Shown: in pieces, positions 11,392 to 21,864 of the stretch
Layout of the letters: the number at the start of each line of letters is the position of its first letter
Position numbering within the stretch: the first letter of the stretch is position 1
Assembly (NCBI RefSeq): GCF_036785885.1
Contig: NC_092310.1
Coordinates: forward strand, 8,804,001 to 8,868,000
Source: Coffea arabica
Lineage: Eukaryota; Streptophyta; Magnoliopsida; Gentianales; Rubiaceae
Length of the DNA stretch: 64,000 nucleotides
Direction: 5' to 3'
Notes under the pieces: generated by a model
What the model saw: the letters and a program-made list of their open reading frames with translations, nothing else
Database searches by the model: none
Told to the model about the DNA's origin: nothing
Program-made: the position numbers and the translations under genes

Positions 11392-12640
11392 TTGACTTTT
11401 AAAGTGAGGGTTCTCACAAAACCAAAAATAAATCCAAACATAAATGATATAGCTTCCACCAGTAGACCTGCATCGTCGTATGCTAGATGTAAATCTGGTT
11501 CAGGAAACTCTTTCATTTCAATGCTAATGAATATAGCAAAGCAAAAAGGCTATTTAGATAATGAAGGCTATACACTTTTAGATAGGACCACACATGAATC
11601 TATATTTCCTTTCGAAACATTTTTAGATTTAGACTGTGTAAAAAATACTGAAGAAGCAATAGATAAATGGGAAATCGGATTAAGATTAGCTGTTTCCATA
11701 AATAAATTATCATATGAAGAGTCAAAAGGATTTTTGGAAAGATCACTAGTAAATAGTGTCTCTCGATATTGGAAGACATTACCAGAAGAAACTAAATCAA
11801 TAATATTTGGAGAAGAACAAGATATAAAGAGTATGATAGCCAGAGCACTTGAATTAATTCGTCTAGAATCTGTTGACGAAGGAAGTTATTTTAAAGATGT
11901 TAATTCAGTCCAAAAATATACTGATGCATTACTTAAATTAACACTCTGTGATATGTGTGAGATAGATAAATATATTTGTGTTTTTCAAGATTATTATTAT
12001 AGAACAGATTCAAAGAAAAGAGAAACATATTTAGAAATGTTTTTCTCAAAAAGACCCGATCCATGGGGTAAGAAATTAAGAGAAGAATATAATCTTGGAA
12101 CTAAAGATACTCTAGGAAAAAGAATATTCCATACACTAGACAAATTAAGTAAATGGTGTGAAGAATCAATACTTTTTAGAAAAACATGTAATTTAAAATA
12201 TCAACTGAGACTATGTTGTAATAATATTAATATGCCTACCCAAATCGGATGTGATACTCCATATTATTATCATAAGATAAAAATAATTATAAAAAGCGAA
12301 AATATTTTAAAAGAAAATATATGAAAAGAAGAAAAGCTAAATACTACAAAAGTAGAGAAAAATTTCCAAAAAAGAAAAAGATGTATAGGAGAAATAAAAG
12401 AAAAAGAAATATAACAGATTGTCAATGTTATTTTTGTAAAGAAAAAGAACACTTAGCAAACAATGTCCTAAAAAATTTAATAAAAAGAGATTTGAAATAG
12501 ATGATGATATTGAAGACTTGATTAATAATAATGAATTAATAGAAATAAATAAATTTGTAGAAATAGAGGAGGTTTCTTCTGATGAAAGTATATTTATATG
12601 TATAGATACGGAATACGAAACAAGCAGTGAAGATGAGTGA
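11392..12640 (+). pseudogene. Pararetrovirus coat protein
   Basis: The 310-codon frame 11392-12324 resembles caulimovirid coat protein cores (for example KWEIGLRLAVSINKL and a YRTDSKKRETYLEMFFSK region). It is followed in other frames by a lysine-rich stretch and a retroviral-type zinc finger, CQCYFCKEKEHLA, near 12419-12457. The finger's last Cys is displaced by a 1-base frame change. The acidic tail ends at the TGA at 12638-12640. The first codon in the window is probably not the true start, because the 5' part seems cut off at the left boundary. The protein would form the capsid; this copy is interrupted. Confidence 0.82.
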
Positions 12641-13655
12641 AATAGAAGAAGAGAAAAATAATTCTTCCGAAATAATAGATATTCATTTAGAAAAATTAGG
12701 TGAATATAGCCAAGAAGCACTTATAGATAGAAAAATATTAACAACAGTTCAAAAAAATAATTTTTCAATTAACTCTTATAGTGGATTTAATGTACCTGCA
12801 TTAGAAAAAATAAAATTTTATCTAAGAAGGCACCATATGTTCTATGGAATAAATCTTAAAGAAAAAGCACTAGAATTTAGCCTTACTACCAATAAAATAA
12901 TGATTCCATTAATATCTAAAAAAGATATTTACAGCAAATTAGAAAAAATAAGAGAATCAATAGAATGGATTCATATAGGTTCTATCCAAAAGATTATTAG
13001 ATCTACATTTAGAGAGGGATTAAATACGCCTATAGATCTTGCTATAGTTGATAATCGAATAAAAAATAGAGGAGAAGCAACTCTTGGTATCCTTAGAGGA
13101 AATCTTAAATAGCAAAAGTTAATTTTTAATATATATCCAAAAATTTCTTATAATATGCAAGATAAAGATTTTGATAAAACACTTTTCTTAATACAAGATT
13201 TCAAAAGAAAAGATTTCTTTTTCAATGGAAATAGACCATATTCTATTACATATATGATTTCTTATGCTTTATCAAATACTCATCATGCTGAACATTTTTC
13301 AAATACTGAATTCATTGATCTCCCTAAATTATTTTCCGAAGTAGGAAAAATATATCCTCCAGAAATTACTAATATAGAATTAGATGAGGAATTCAATTTA
13401 GATCTAAGTCAAAAACCCCTATTAGATAAGCCAAATGCCTTGTTACCTAGATTATCCTATACAGGAAAAATAGTTATAAGTAATTCTTACCGTTTACCGA
13501 ATATGAATACTAATCAAAAAATAACAACAAATTATAGAATACAAGCTAGATATTGGAATGGAAAAAATATGACACATTGTAATATTTTAATAGATACTAG
13601 AGTTAATGGAAATTATATATCACATAGATTAGTCGAACACTTGCCTATTTTTTAA
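12633..13655 (+). pseudogene. Pararetrovirus movement protein, running into a first retropepsin-like segment
   Basis: The ATG at 12633 overlaps the coat-protein stop by 8 nt, a typical compact caulimovirid junction. Codons up to about 13300 match the 30K-type movement protein pattern (segments around FRRHHMFYG-like and STFREGLNTPIDLAIVDNRI), which would move virus through plasmodesmata. One in-frame TAG lies at 13110-13112; the frame then stays open to 13655. The last 50 codons look like the start of an aspartic protease: ILIDTRVNGNYIS, with the expected DTG changed to DTR at 13593-13601. It is broken by the stop and by that change. Confidence 0.78.
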
Positions 13656-13712
13656 TTAGAAAATCCTTATCAATACACAAATTTTAATGGAGAAACTCAT
13701 GAAATAAAGGAG

Positions 13713-13856
13713 TGCTTTAGTACGTTCCCCAGGCTGGCTCATGGGGCAACTCGCCTGGATAGATTAGGGTTGCCTTCGATTTGGAAAATTAGGCGTATGT
13801 AAGCGGAATGTTTAGTCTTATCTCATGAATAAATAAGTATTCTTTTTGGAAAAAAA
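13713..13856 (+). mobile_element. Short LINE 3' tail inserted in the pararetrovirus
   Basis: A foreign block interrupts the viral frame. Its translation, HGATRLDRLGLPSIWKIRR then stop, matches the RNase H C-terminus of LINE-A and LINE-C (compare LNRLGVPSVRRIR). It ends in an A-run at about 13850-13859. The flanking AAAGGAG at 13706-13712 and 13857-13863 is a target-site duplication. The viral reading frame is continuous on either side when the insert is ignored, which dates it after viral integration. Confidence 0.88.
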
Positions 13857-13863
13857 AAAGGAG

Positions 13864-14521
13864 ATTGTAGAAACAGAAATTGAATTAACTGGCAATCGAA
13901 TTCCTATTCGACTTCTAGTTGAAAATGAAGGATTTAATAATACTCTTGAAATAATGTTAGAAGCAAGCTTTTTAGATTTAGTATCCCCTTATAATATAAC
14001 TACAAGTGGAATAGTTATCACCCATATGATAAAAAGATATATGTAAAAAGAAAATGACAAGTCAATATAGTATTTATATTCCTATAGGAATAACTTATAA
14101 AGATTATAAAGCTAAATATTTTGCAGCATATATTGATAGTGGACCAGGAACATATTTATGTAAACCTACATGTTTTCCACCACAATATCATGAAACATTA
14201 CCTGAGCGAACAGGAATTGATATTTCTAATAACCCTATTACTTTAAATTCTGAAATATCTAAACCTCAGATATTACTTGGTTCATTCCTTGTAAAATGTC
14301 CCCCATTTTACTTCTATGATACAGGATTAGATATACTTTTAGGAAATAATTTTCTTCAATTATTTCATAAAGTTTTATTTGATACTTTACAATCTCAAAT
14401 ACATTTTAAAACCCCTTGTGGCCATTGGATAGTAGTTTCCCGACTTAAAAATGCTTATGCCTGTAAAATTCCTATCACTTTTCATACTCGCACGGGTCAG
14501 CGTGGTGATATTGGATATTAA
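13864..14521 (+). pseudogene. Pararetrovirus aspartic protease region
   Basis: The piece 13864-14043 continues the retropepsin-like segment begun at 13593 (EIELTGNRIPIRLLVE, then an MLEASFLDL stretch at the place of the usual flap-to-C-terminal motif). A stop at 14044-14046 follows. The next ORF, 14054-14521, holds a second and more typical protease unit: YIDSG with D at 14135, and ILLGNNFLQL near 14335, the caulimovirid I-x-GNNF motif. The protease would cut the viral polyprotein. Two consecutive retropepsin-like units are unexpected and are discussed as a finding. Confidence 0.75.
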
Positions 14522-14579
14522 AAAAAATAAAAAATACCAAAAGGAAATTCCATGTTAAATTTTGAAAAATAATTAAATT

Positions 14580-15981
14580 TGAAACAACTACAACTAAAAA
14601 CGATATCTACTACTTTAGAAGATATAAAAGAAAAATTACGATTAAGTTATACAGAAAATCCTCTTAAATTTTGGGATAAAAACCAGGATTATGCTGAAAC
14701 TTAAAGATGAAAATAAAATAATTAGAGTAAAACCCATGAGATATAATCCTCCTGATCAAGATGAACTCAAAAAACAAATTAAAGAATTATTAGAAATTCC
14801 TTTAATAAGAGAAAGTAATTCTCCCCATTCTTCACCTGCATTCATGGTAAGAAACCATGCCGAAATAATAAGAAATAAACCTAGAATGGTTGTTAATTAT
14901 AAACAATTAAATAGTGAAACCATATTTGATGGTTGCTTTTTACTACATAAAGAAACCCTCATAAATATGAGTAAAAGAAAGAAAATATATTCTAAATTTG
15001 ATTGTAAAAGCGGATTTTGGCAAATAAAAATGCACCCTGATAGTATTAAATATACAGCATTTAGTACTCCTCAAGGATAATATGAATGGTTAGTTATGCC
15101 GTTTGGATTAAAAAATTCCCCTCAAATATATCAAAAAAAATGGATAAAATTTTTAAAGATTATCCTTTCTTATATGTATATGTCGATGACATATTAATAG
15201 CTTTAGATTCGATAGAAGAACATTTAGAACATTTAAATATATTCTTTGATTTGTGTTTAAAACATGGAATCGGATTATCAGAAAAGAAAGCAAAAATAGG
15301 ACTAAAAGAAATTGAATTTTTAGGATTAGACATAAATGGTGAAGGAATAAAAATGCAACCGCATATTTTGGAAAAAATACAAGTATTTCCTAATAAATTA
15401 GAAGATAAAAAACAATTGCAAAGATTTTTAGGAACATTAAATTATGCATCTGATTTTATTTATAAACTAGCAGATAAAAGAAAGGAACTGCAAAAATTAC
15501 TAAAGAAAAATATTATTCTGAAAATCATATATCACTAGTAAAGAAAATAAAAGAGCAATGTAAAAAATTACCATTTTTAACTTTACCATCTGATGAAGAT
15601 AATCTTATAATAGAAACTGATACACCTGAAGAAGTTTGGAGTGCAGTTTCAAAAACAAAAAATAATTTATTATGTAGATATACATCTGGATTGTTTTCGG
15701 ATACAGAAAAGAGATATCATATATATGAAAAAGAATTACTTGCAGTAATAAAAGGTTGTCATAAATTTTATTACTTTTTATTACTGAAGAAATTTAAGTT
15801 AAGAACTGATAATTCTCAAGTGAGAGCATTTATTAAAAATAATATTAAACCTCTGCCCCAAAATAAAAGATTTAATTAGATGGCAAATGGCATTATCTGA
15901 ATTTATGATTGAAATTGAACTAATGAAATCTGATGAGAATTGTCTTGCAGATTTTCTCACTAGAGATGGAAGACCAAATTA
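14580..15981 (+). pseudogene. Pararetrovirus reverse transcriptase-RNase H
   Basis: Motifs lie in at least three frames. The RT palm begins with PMRYNPPDQ and NSPHSSPAFMV near 14735-14850, then KFDCKSGFWQIKMHP near 14995, a stop at 15078-15080, and the catalytic YVDD at 15179-15190. EFLGLDI and QLQRFLGTLNYA follow. RNase H motifs continue with KRYHIYEKELLAV near 15710 and TDNSQV near 15800, ending FLTRDGRPN then stop at 15981. This enzyme would reverse-transcribe pregenomic RNA. Frame changes near 15080, 15540 and 15880 make it non-functional. Confidence 0.9.
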
Positions 15982-16945
15982 ATAAGCAAACTATCCTCTT
16001 GGATAAGGTCTCAGAATTATCTGAAAAAAATTGCTCAATTGCAGACGTCATTCAATGACGTAATGGATATCGTGAATTACCAAGATATAAATAAAGAAGT
16101 TTCTGAACTTCTTATCAAGCATGCCGAAAAAGGGCAAAATACAGTCAGCCTATACGATAAGGTTGAAGAATTATTATATGACCTATTCAAAAGGGATGAA
16201 ATAGAAAATCTTCCACCTTCACCGGGAAAAGAAGATTGTCAACAGACTAAGAGATCTGGATTTAATTCTATCGATGATGGAATATCCTTGAGATCGGATC
16301 TCAACTGGAAATAGACATCTCAAAGGATACCCATATTAAATAATACAATTAACTAGCACCCGCTCGTCTCTGAATACAATTCTCTCATGAGAGAATTATA
16401 TGCCTTACAAAATATAGAGACATATTATATGGATTTTATAGGGATTTATCCTAGAATGAATTGTGTGCAGGGATGTGACTGCAATTTCATTCAAAAATGG
16501 TAGAATTTTGGAGTAATTAATGCAATTTATATGACTACTCCAACCTTTGCTGAAATTTTCAAGTTCCCTCGGTGGATTCAAGAAGGAGTTAGGTACATCT
16601 ACCAAAATAATCCTACTTTTGGTCCCAAGGACATTTTAATGCTCAAAATTATTGCAGCTGGACCGGATTTTGAAGACTCAAATAGATATGATACTTTTTC
16701 TCATATCAAAGTCATGAAATATGATGACTTGGAGATAAAAGTATACCCTCAATGGAAGGAGTATGAATATTTTTAACAAAAGAAAAAATACATTATCGAA
16801 GCTCCTGGAATGAGAATTGTTTTGCAAAATCTAGAAAATACACCCAAGCAAGGATTTTGTACATACGGAGGAAATGAAGCATTTTCTTCTATAATGACTA
16901 CATATACGAGGAAGACTCCAGAAGCAGCAATAAATTATTTAAATT
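15967..16945 (+). pseudogene. TAV-like last ORF of the pararetrovirus
   Basis: An ATG at 15967 overlaps the end of the RNase H ORF by 15 nt. The frame breaks early; pieces at 16039-16314 and 16531-16776 then carry the content (NKEVSELLIKHAEKG; FKFPRWIQEGVRYIYQ), and a last piece with FCTYGGNEAF ends in a stop near 16945. By position this is the caulimovirid transactivator/viroplasmin ORF, which promotes re-initiation on polycistronic RNA and builds inclusion bodies. The similarity I can see is weak, so the name rests mainly on gene order. Confidence 0.55.
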
Positions 16946-17204
16946 AGAAAATATGCTTATTGGAAAGCAGCAGAATAAAATCTAGCAACAAAGCTATCAA
17001 GACTTTGTGCAGGATGAGAAAGCACAAAAATAACATGTGTCTAGCATGTACTAAAAATGAAGATAAGGACACGGCATCAAGCAGTCAAAGCATGGAATAA
17101 GATGTAAGCACTAACGTTACACTCCCGGAATCCAAAATATGTTGTTCAAGTCCGCAGAATTAAAAGTAAGAGCATGTCCATGGAAAAATCAATTCAAATC
17201 TGAC

Positions 17205-17380
17205 ATTGAAGTCCGCCAAACATTTATAAATATGCAGGCGCCATATGAAGAAGGCAGTCGGAGTTGAAGTTGAATTTAGAAGGAAAGTTAGAGTAAGAAA
17301 GAATTGAGGGAATCTACCCACCGTCGTCTTAAAATGTCCTCTCATGTATAGTGAATAAAGAGAGAGACAGAGAGTAGTGT
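17205..17380 (+). promoter_or_regulatory. Pregenomic-RNA promoter and polyadenylation signal of the pararetrovirus
   Basis: A TATA box, TTTATAAATA, lies at 17223-17232 in the gap between the TAV-like ORF and the next ORF. AATAAA follows at 17354-17359, about 120 nt downstream. This TATA-then-AATAAA spacing matches the terminally redundant pregenomic RNA of caulimovirids (35S-type). A leader of roughly 450 nt to the ATG at 17709 follows. I found no clear initiator-tRNA-Met primer-binding site in it. Confidence 0.65.
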
Positions 17381-17708
17381 GTTAGGCTATTACCTTGTCC
17401 TAATCTTTCTTCATTAATAAGAGAAGCAAGTTTCTTTACATCTTTCCATATTTACATCTGAGTACGCTTAGAGGTAGGAAACGAAACTAAGCTGTGCTGT
17501 AAAACTCTGAAGCGGCCCTCAAAGGAAGTCACCCCAGTGGTTGGAGGCAGCAACGCCCAAGTAAGAAGTTCTCGGGGAGGTAGCCGGAGTTTTGTCGGTC
17601 AAAAATTAGATCTAAGGTATGGAAGCGTGTTGGACCCAATTCTTTTGTTAACAAGAAATTATGAGTCTTGATATAGCTTGCACTCTATTCTCTTGCCAAT
17701 AAAATTTT

Positions 17709-17826
17709 ATGGAAAATATTTCAAATTCGTTTAGTACTTTATCAATAAATATTATACATCCTGAATACAATTTAGAAATAAAAATATCTTTTGAATCAAG
17801 AACTATAAATATAGATATTTTTTTTA
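17709..17826 (+). pseudogene. Start of the first pararetrovirus ORF, cut off by LINE-A
   Basis: An ATG after the leader opens a frame of similar A/T-rich composition (MENISNSFSTLSINIIHPEY...). It is cut at about 17826, where LINE-A's poly-T begins. By position it is the N-terminus of the first viral ORF, possibly the coat protein whose body lies at 11392; I cannot show that they join. Confidence 0.5.
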
Positions 17827-17867
17827 ATAAATGCCCACTTTATTACTTATGGATCAAAACCAAAGCA

Positions 17868-20800
17868 AAGTTACAGAATGTCCCCAACATGCCCTGCCTG
17901 CACCGCTTCCCCTACTATTCTCCTAACAGATGACATGCCTAACTTATCTAAACGGACCTCCCTCTTTGCTAACTTTGGAATTGTGCCTGTGTTGTCATAG
18001 ATAACACAACCTTGCTGTAGGTGAGAGACATCCACATTAGCCAGAAGATTCGCCACACGGTTGGCTTCTCTATAGCAGTGAGAGACTCTCGCCACGTTCA
18101 CTGTCAGGTCCCCAATTTGCTCTATCTCATTCCAGATCTGGCACGGGCATCGAACACGTCGTTGAATAATCCTCACTAGCACCTGAGAATTCGATTGAAG
18201 GTCCACATTGACAAACCCTTGCCCCACACAAAGCTAAAGACCGGTTAGCATTGCGAGGGCTTCCGCATGTAAACTCGAGCGTATTCCAAAGAAAGCTGAG
18301 AAAGCCAATATAGGCCCTCCTGTCGAGTCCCGTAAGATCCCACCGCCCCCACTCTAGCCTGGGTTACCCTTGGAACATCCGTTCGTATTCAACGTCAGAC
18401 AACCTGGTCTTGCCTTCCACCGCACCAGCTGAAAGCTATTTCTGCTGCCTGGGCGACCCGACCATTCATAAAGCTGAGGGAACGAGATCAAACCAAGCCT
18501 CGTATTAAAATAAATCTCCACCGCAGCCTTTATTTCGGAAAGAACGGCTTGGAAAATGGTAGTCGGGTGCATCTGGATCTCGTCAAACATCGATGCGTTC
18601 CTTGCCCTCCAAACGTGCCAGCAAATGAGACTCGGCATCAACCTAAAGATAATCCGCCGCTGTGCAGATCTTGGAGGCAACATCTACCAAGGCACTACCC
18701 TAGCTTGCAATGAAGACCCCCCTGCGTAAGACCATATATGCTAGTAAAATAATTCCACACATCCTTAGTGACCTGCCTCTTGGAAAGTGCATGTTCCACC
18801 GCCTCCCACTCGCTCCCTCAGGATAGCACAAGCATTTTGACGGCATCATCTGGAACCCCATCCTACACAAAATATCAGGGAATGACAACCTCCCCAACAC
18901 CAAACGCAATATGAAGAAAAAGACTTTCAACGGGATGCGAGAGTGCCAAAGGTGAGAATGGACAAAAGAAGGACTGCAAGCCTGTCGAACCTCCTTGACG
19001 GCCGATGCCAACGAGAACTCTCCTGACGAGGTCAACCGCCATATGGGCTCATTAGCTTGCGCACTGCAAGGAATCGGGTATAATAGAACCGAAGAGATTA
19101 CGTCAGAAGGGAGGGCTAGGGAAAGTAACTTTGAGCTCTATCTCCCATTTTCAATGAAGTCATTAAAAGAGCGGGTTGGGTCCACCATAGCCTTAAGAAA
19201 TAACGCGTCAGTCCCCAGCCAGTTATCATACCAAAAATGACATGAACTCTCCTGAATCCGCCAGATGACAGATAGCTTCGCTTGCCTACTGATGTTTAGC
19301 ATTCTCCGCCATGTACCGGAGGCGTGGCGACTCAGTTCAACCGGAGCCAGTGATACCTTGGCCCTTCCTTCGAGACACCCCATAGGAAGTCCGCGCACAC
19401 CTTTTCCACCAATCTGAATAGCGTAGCAGGTAACACTGCCACAGATAGCAAATGTACTGGAACAGCCAGCAGCACATGCCTAATCAAGATCAGTTTTCCC
19501 CCCATGGACAAAAACTTGGATTTTCAGGACAGGATTCTGCTTAAAAGAGCCTGAGCTACGTCTCCAATGTACGATGACTTACACCGTCTGATATATAAGG
19601 GAAAACCAAGATACCGAAAAGAAAATTCCTAATGTGTAAATTGCGTGACCCTTTCAATTACCCTTCTGCGAGCAAGTAGTAATGACGGATGAACTAAATA
19701 ACCATTCTTTTGAGCATTCACCAACTGCCCGAGGACTGCTGGTATGCCCCAGTACTTGTATAACTCCTTTTAACCCCGCTGTAGTCCCATTTGTAAATAT
19801 TATTACATCATCTGCAAAGGCTAGGTGTCTGACAGTGGGGCAATCCCTTGGGACCCGAAACCCCACAAAACCCCTCTAAAGAGTTAAGCTATTCAAACCC
19901 CATGATAACATCTCTGCTCCGATAACAAACAGGACAGGGGGTAACGGATCCCCTTGTCTGAGACCCCTGCTGGACTTGAAAAACCCGTGTGACATTGATG
20001 ATCACTGAGAACCAAATGTTTGCCAGCAGACGCCATACCATGTCAATGAATCTTTCCCCAAAGCCAAACTTCCTTAAGACAGTAATAATATGTATCCAAG
20101 ACATCCAATCATACACCTTAGTTATGTCCAACTTTAAACACTATATTGCCTTCCCTCGTCTTCTTGCCCATACCCGAGATCAACTCTTGGGCCAACAAAT
20201 AATTTTTCGTGATACTCCGCCCTTTTATAAAACCCGTTTGTTGGGGAGAGATGACTCTCGGTAAAATCGGAGCGATCCAGTCCACCAAAATCCTGAAAAT
20301 CACCTTATTGAAGAAATTGCACAGACCATTTGGCCAAAACTGAGAGAAATCTTGGGGATTTGGAACCTTGGGAATTAACACTATGGATGTAGAGGTGGTA
20401 AACCAAGGCAACTCCGCCCCACAAAAGAAGCTCCCAATTGCCTTGTGGATATCCTAAGCAATGATGTCCCAAGCAAATATGAAGAACTTCCCCGTGAAGC
20501 CATCCGGATCTGCAGCACTATCCCCATCCATTGCGAACACCACTCATCTAATTTCTTCCATGGTGGGCACCTCTTCTAACCCCAAATTGTCCTCCTCCAT
20601 AATCAATGTCGGAATCAAGTTAAGTAACCCATCCGATTGTGACGTTGCCTCACCCGAGAACAGACTGGAAAAATATGCAACCGCCTCGGTTGCAATGGCA
20701 TCATCGTCCTCCACCCACGCTCCGTCGGCCTTCTTAACCCTGTGTATCATTCCTTGTACCTGCCTCTGCTTTACCACAACATGAAAGTACTTGGAGTTCT

Positions 20801-21864
20801 GGTCCCATGATGGAGCCATTTTATTTTGGCCTTCTGATGCCAGAACTGCTCTTCCATCGCTAGAGCCCGTCGAAGCTCAGCTTGGACCCTTTGTAGTTCC
20901 GTCTGTGCCTCCTCCGAGGCATCAGTCTCCACGCCTTTCTCGGCTCTTAAGAGCTCTACTTCCGCCATCTTGACTGCGTAAAAAATATTACCAAAGACTT
21001 GCCTATTCCATCCCTGAATGCTCCTCCTCACCGCCATCAATTTTGAACAAAAAATCCACAGGGAGGAACCTTGGACATCCCCATTCTAGGCCTCACGAAT
21101 AACCTCAATCAATTCTGGCCTTGCTATCCACATATTTAAGAACCGAAATGACCATGGTTTATTGTCAAGTCTAGATCGAAACAAGATCTTCAGAGGAGAA
21201 TGATCCGATGGGTGTCTAACAAGGTGGACAACAGACACGGCCAAACCTACATCAAGACACTCTTTATTCATGATTAATCTATCAAGCCGCTTCCATATCC
21301 GCGCCCTCCCCCTCCTATTATTGCTCCACGCAAAACTCGCTCCCGAGAACCTAGCATCGAAGACCCCCGCCTCTTCCATAAACGACAAGAACTCCACACC
21401 TTCTGACATGGCAAAGGGCCGGCCTTCCCGCTTTTCATCAGGGGCCGTTATAACATTAAAATCTCCCCCTATGCACCACGAAAAAGCCTTAGGTTTATCC
21501 CGTAGTAAACTAACCCACAGCTTCCGCCGTTCCTCCATAGAACATTTCGCATGGACGAATGAAAATAGCAAGGGACCCAGTAACCACGGGTGTTGCACAG
21601 ATAGTGAGATATGCTGATTAGAATTCCCTACAATCGAGCAGCTAAATGGAGTATTAAAGAAAATCCAAAGATCCCCCGTTTGGTTGACAACAACCGAATC
21701 AAATGCTAGCTGCATGTGGATGTAATCGATATGAGAAACATTCATTTTAGGTTCAAAAATAGCTACAATTGAAATACCATGCTTTCTAACTAATCGAATC
21801 AATCTACACAGGTTAGGTCTCCTGGAAACCCCTCTAATATTTCACATAAGGACATTAATCATGA
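17868..21864 (-). pseudogene. LINE-A ORF2 (endonuclease-RT-RNase H)
   Basis: ORF2 should start near 21862 (MINVLM, then a stop where family members have Trp). The endonuclease is seen at 21802-21086 with IFEPK, GGDFNVI and SDHSPL. Reverse transcriptase pieces follow in several frames: ISPQQTGFIKGRSI near 20230, and the catalytic FADD at about 19820. zf-RVT lies at 19035-18700. The RNase H start, LTLNTNGCSKGNPG, is near 18380 and its end near 17930. Nicking and target-primed reverse transcription are the family functions; this copy is dead. Confidence 0.87.

Larger units (their letters stand above)
11385..17826 (+). mobile_element. Endogenous pararetrovirus (Caulimoviridae), decayed
   Basis: The gene order is coat protein, movement protein, aspartic protease, reverse transcriptase-RNase H, a TAV-like ORF, then an intergenic promoter/leader and the start of another ORF. 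That is a circularly permuted caulimovirid genome. Coat protein before movement protein, together with a TAV-like ORF after RNase H, resembles Cavemovirus/Solendovirus; the genus call is inference. The sequence is strongly A/T-rich compared with the flanks. Frameshifts, stops and a LINE-tail insertion break nearly every ORF. No integrase is present, so integration was host-mediated. Confidence 0.9.

Noticed and set aside
17380..17708. Initiator tRNA-Met primer-binding site in the pararetrovirus leader
   Set aside because: I looked for a TGGTATCAGAGC-like match and found none convincing.
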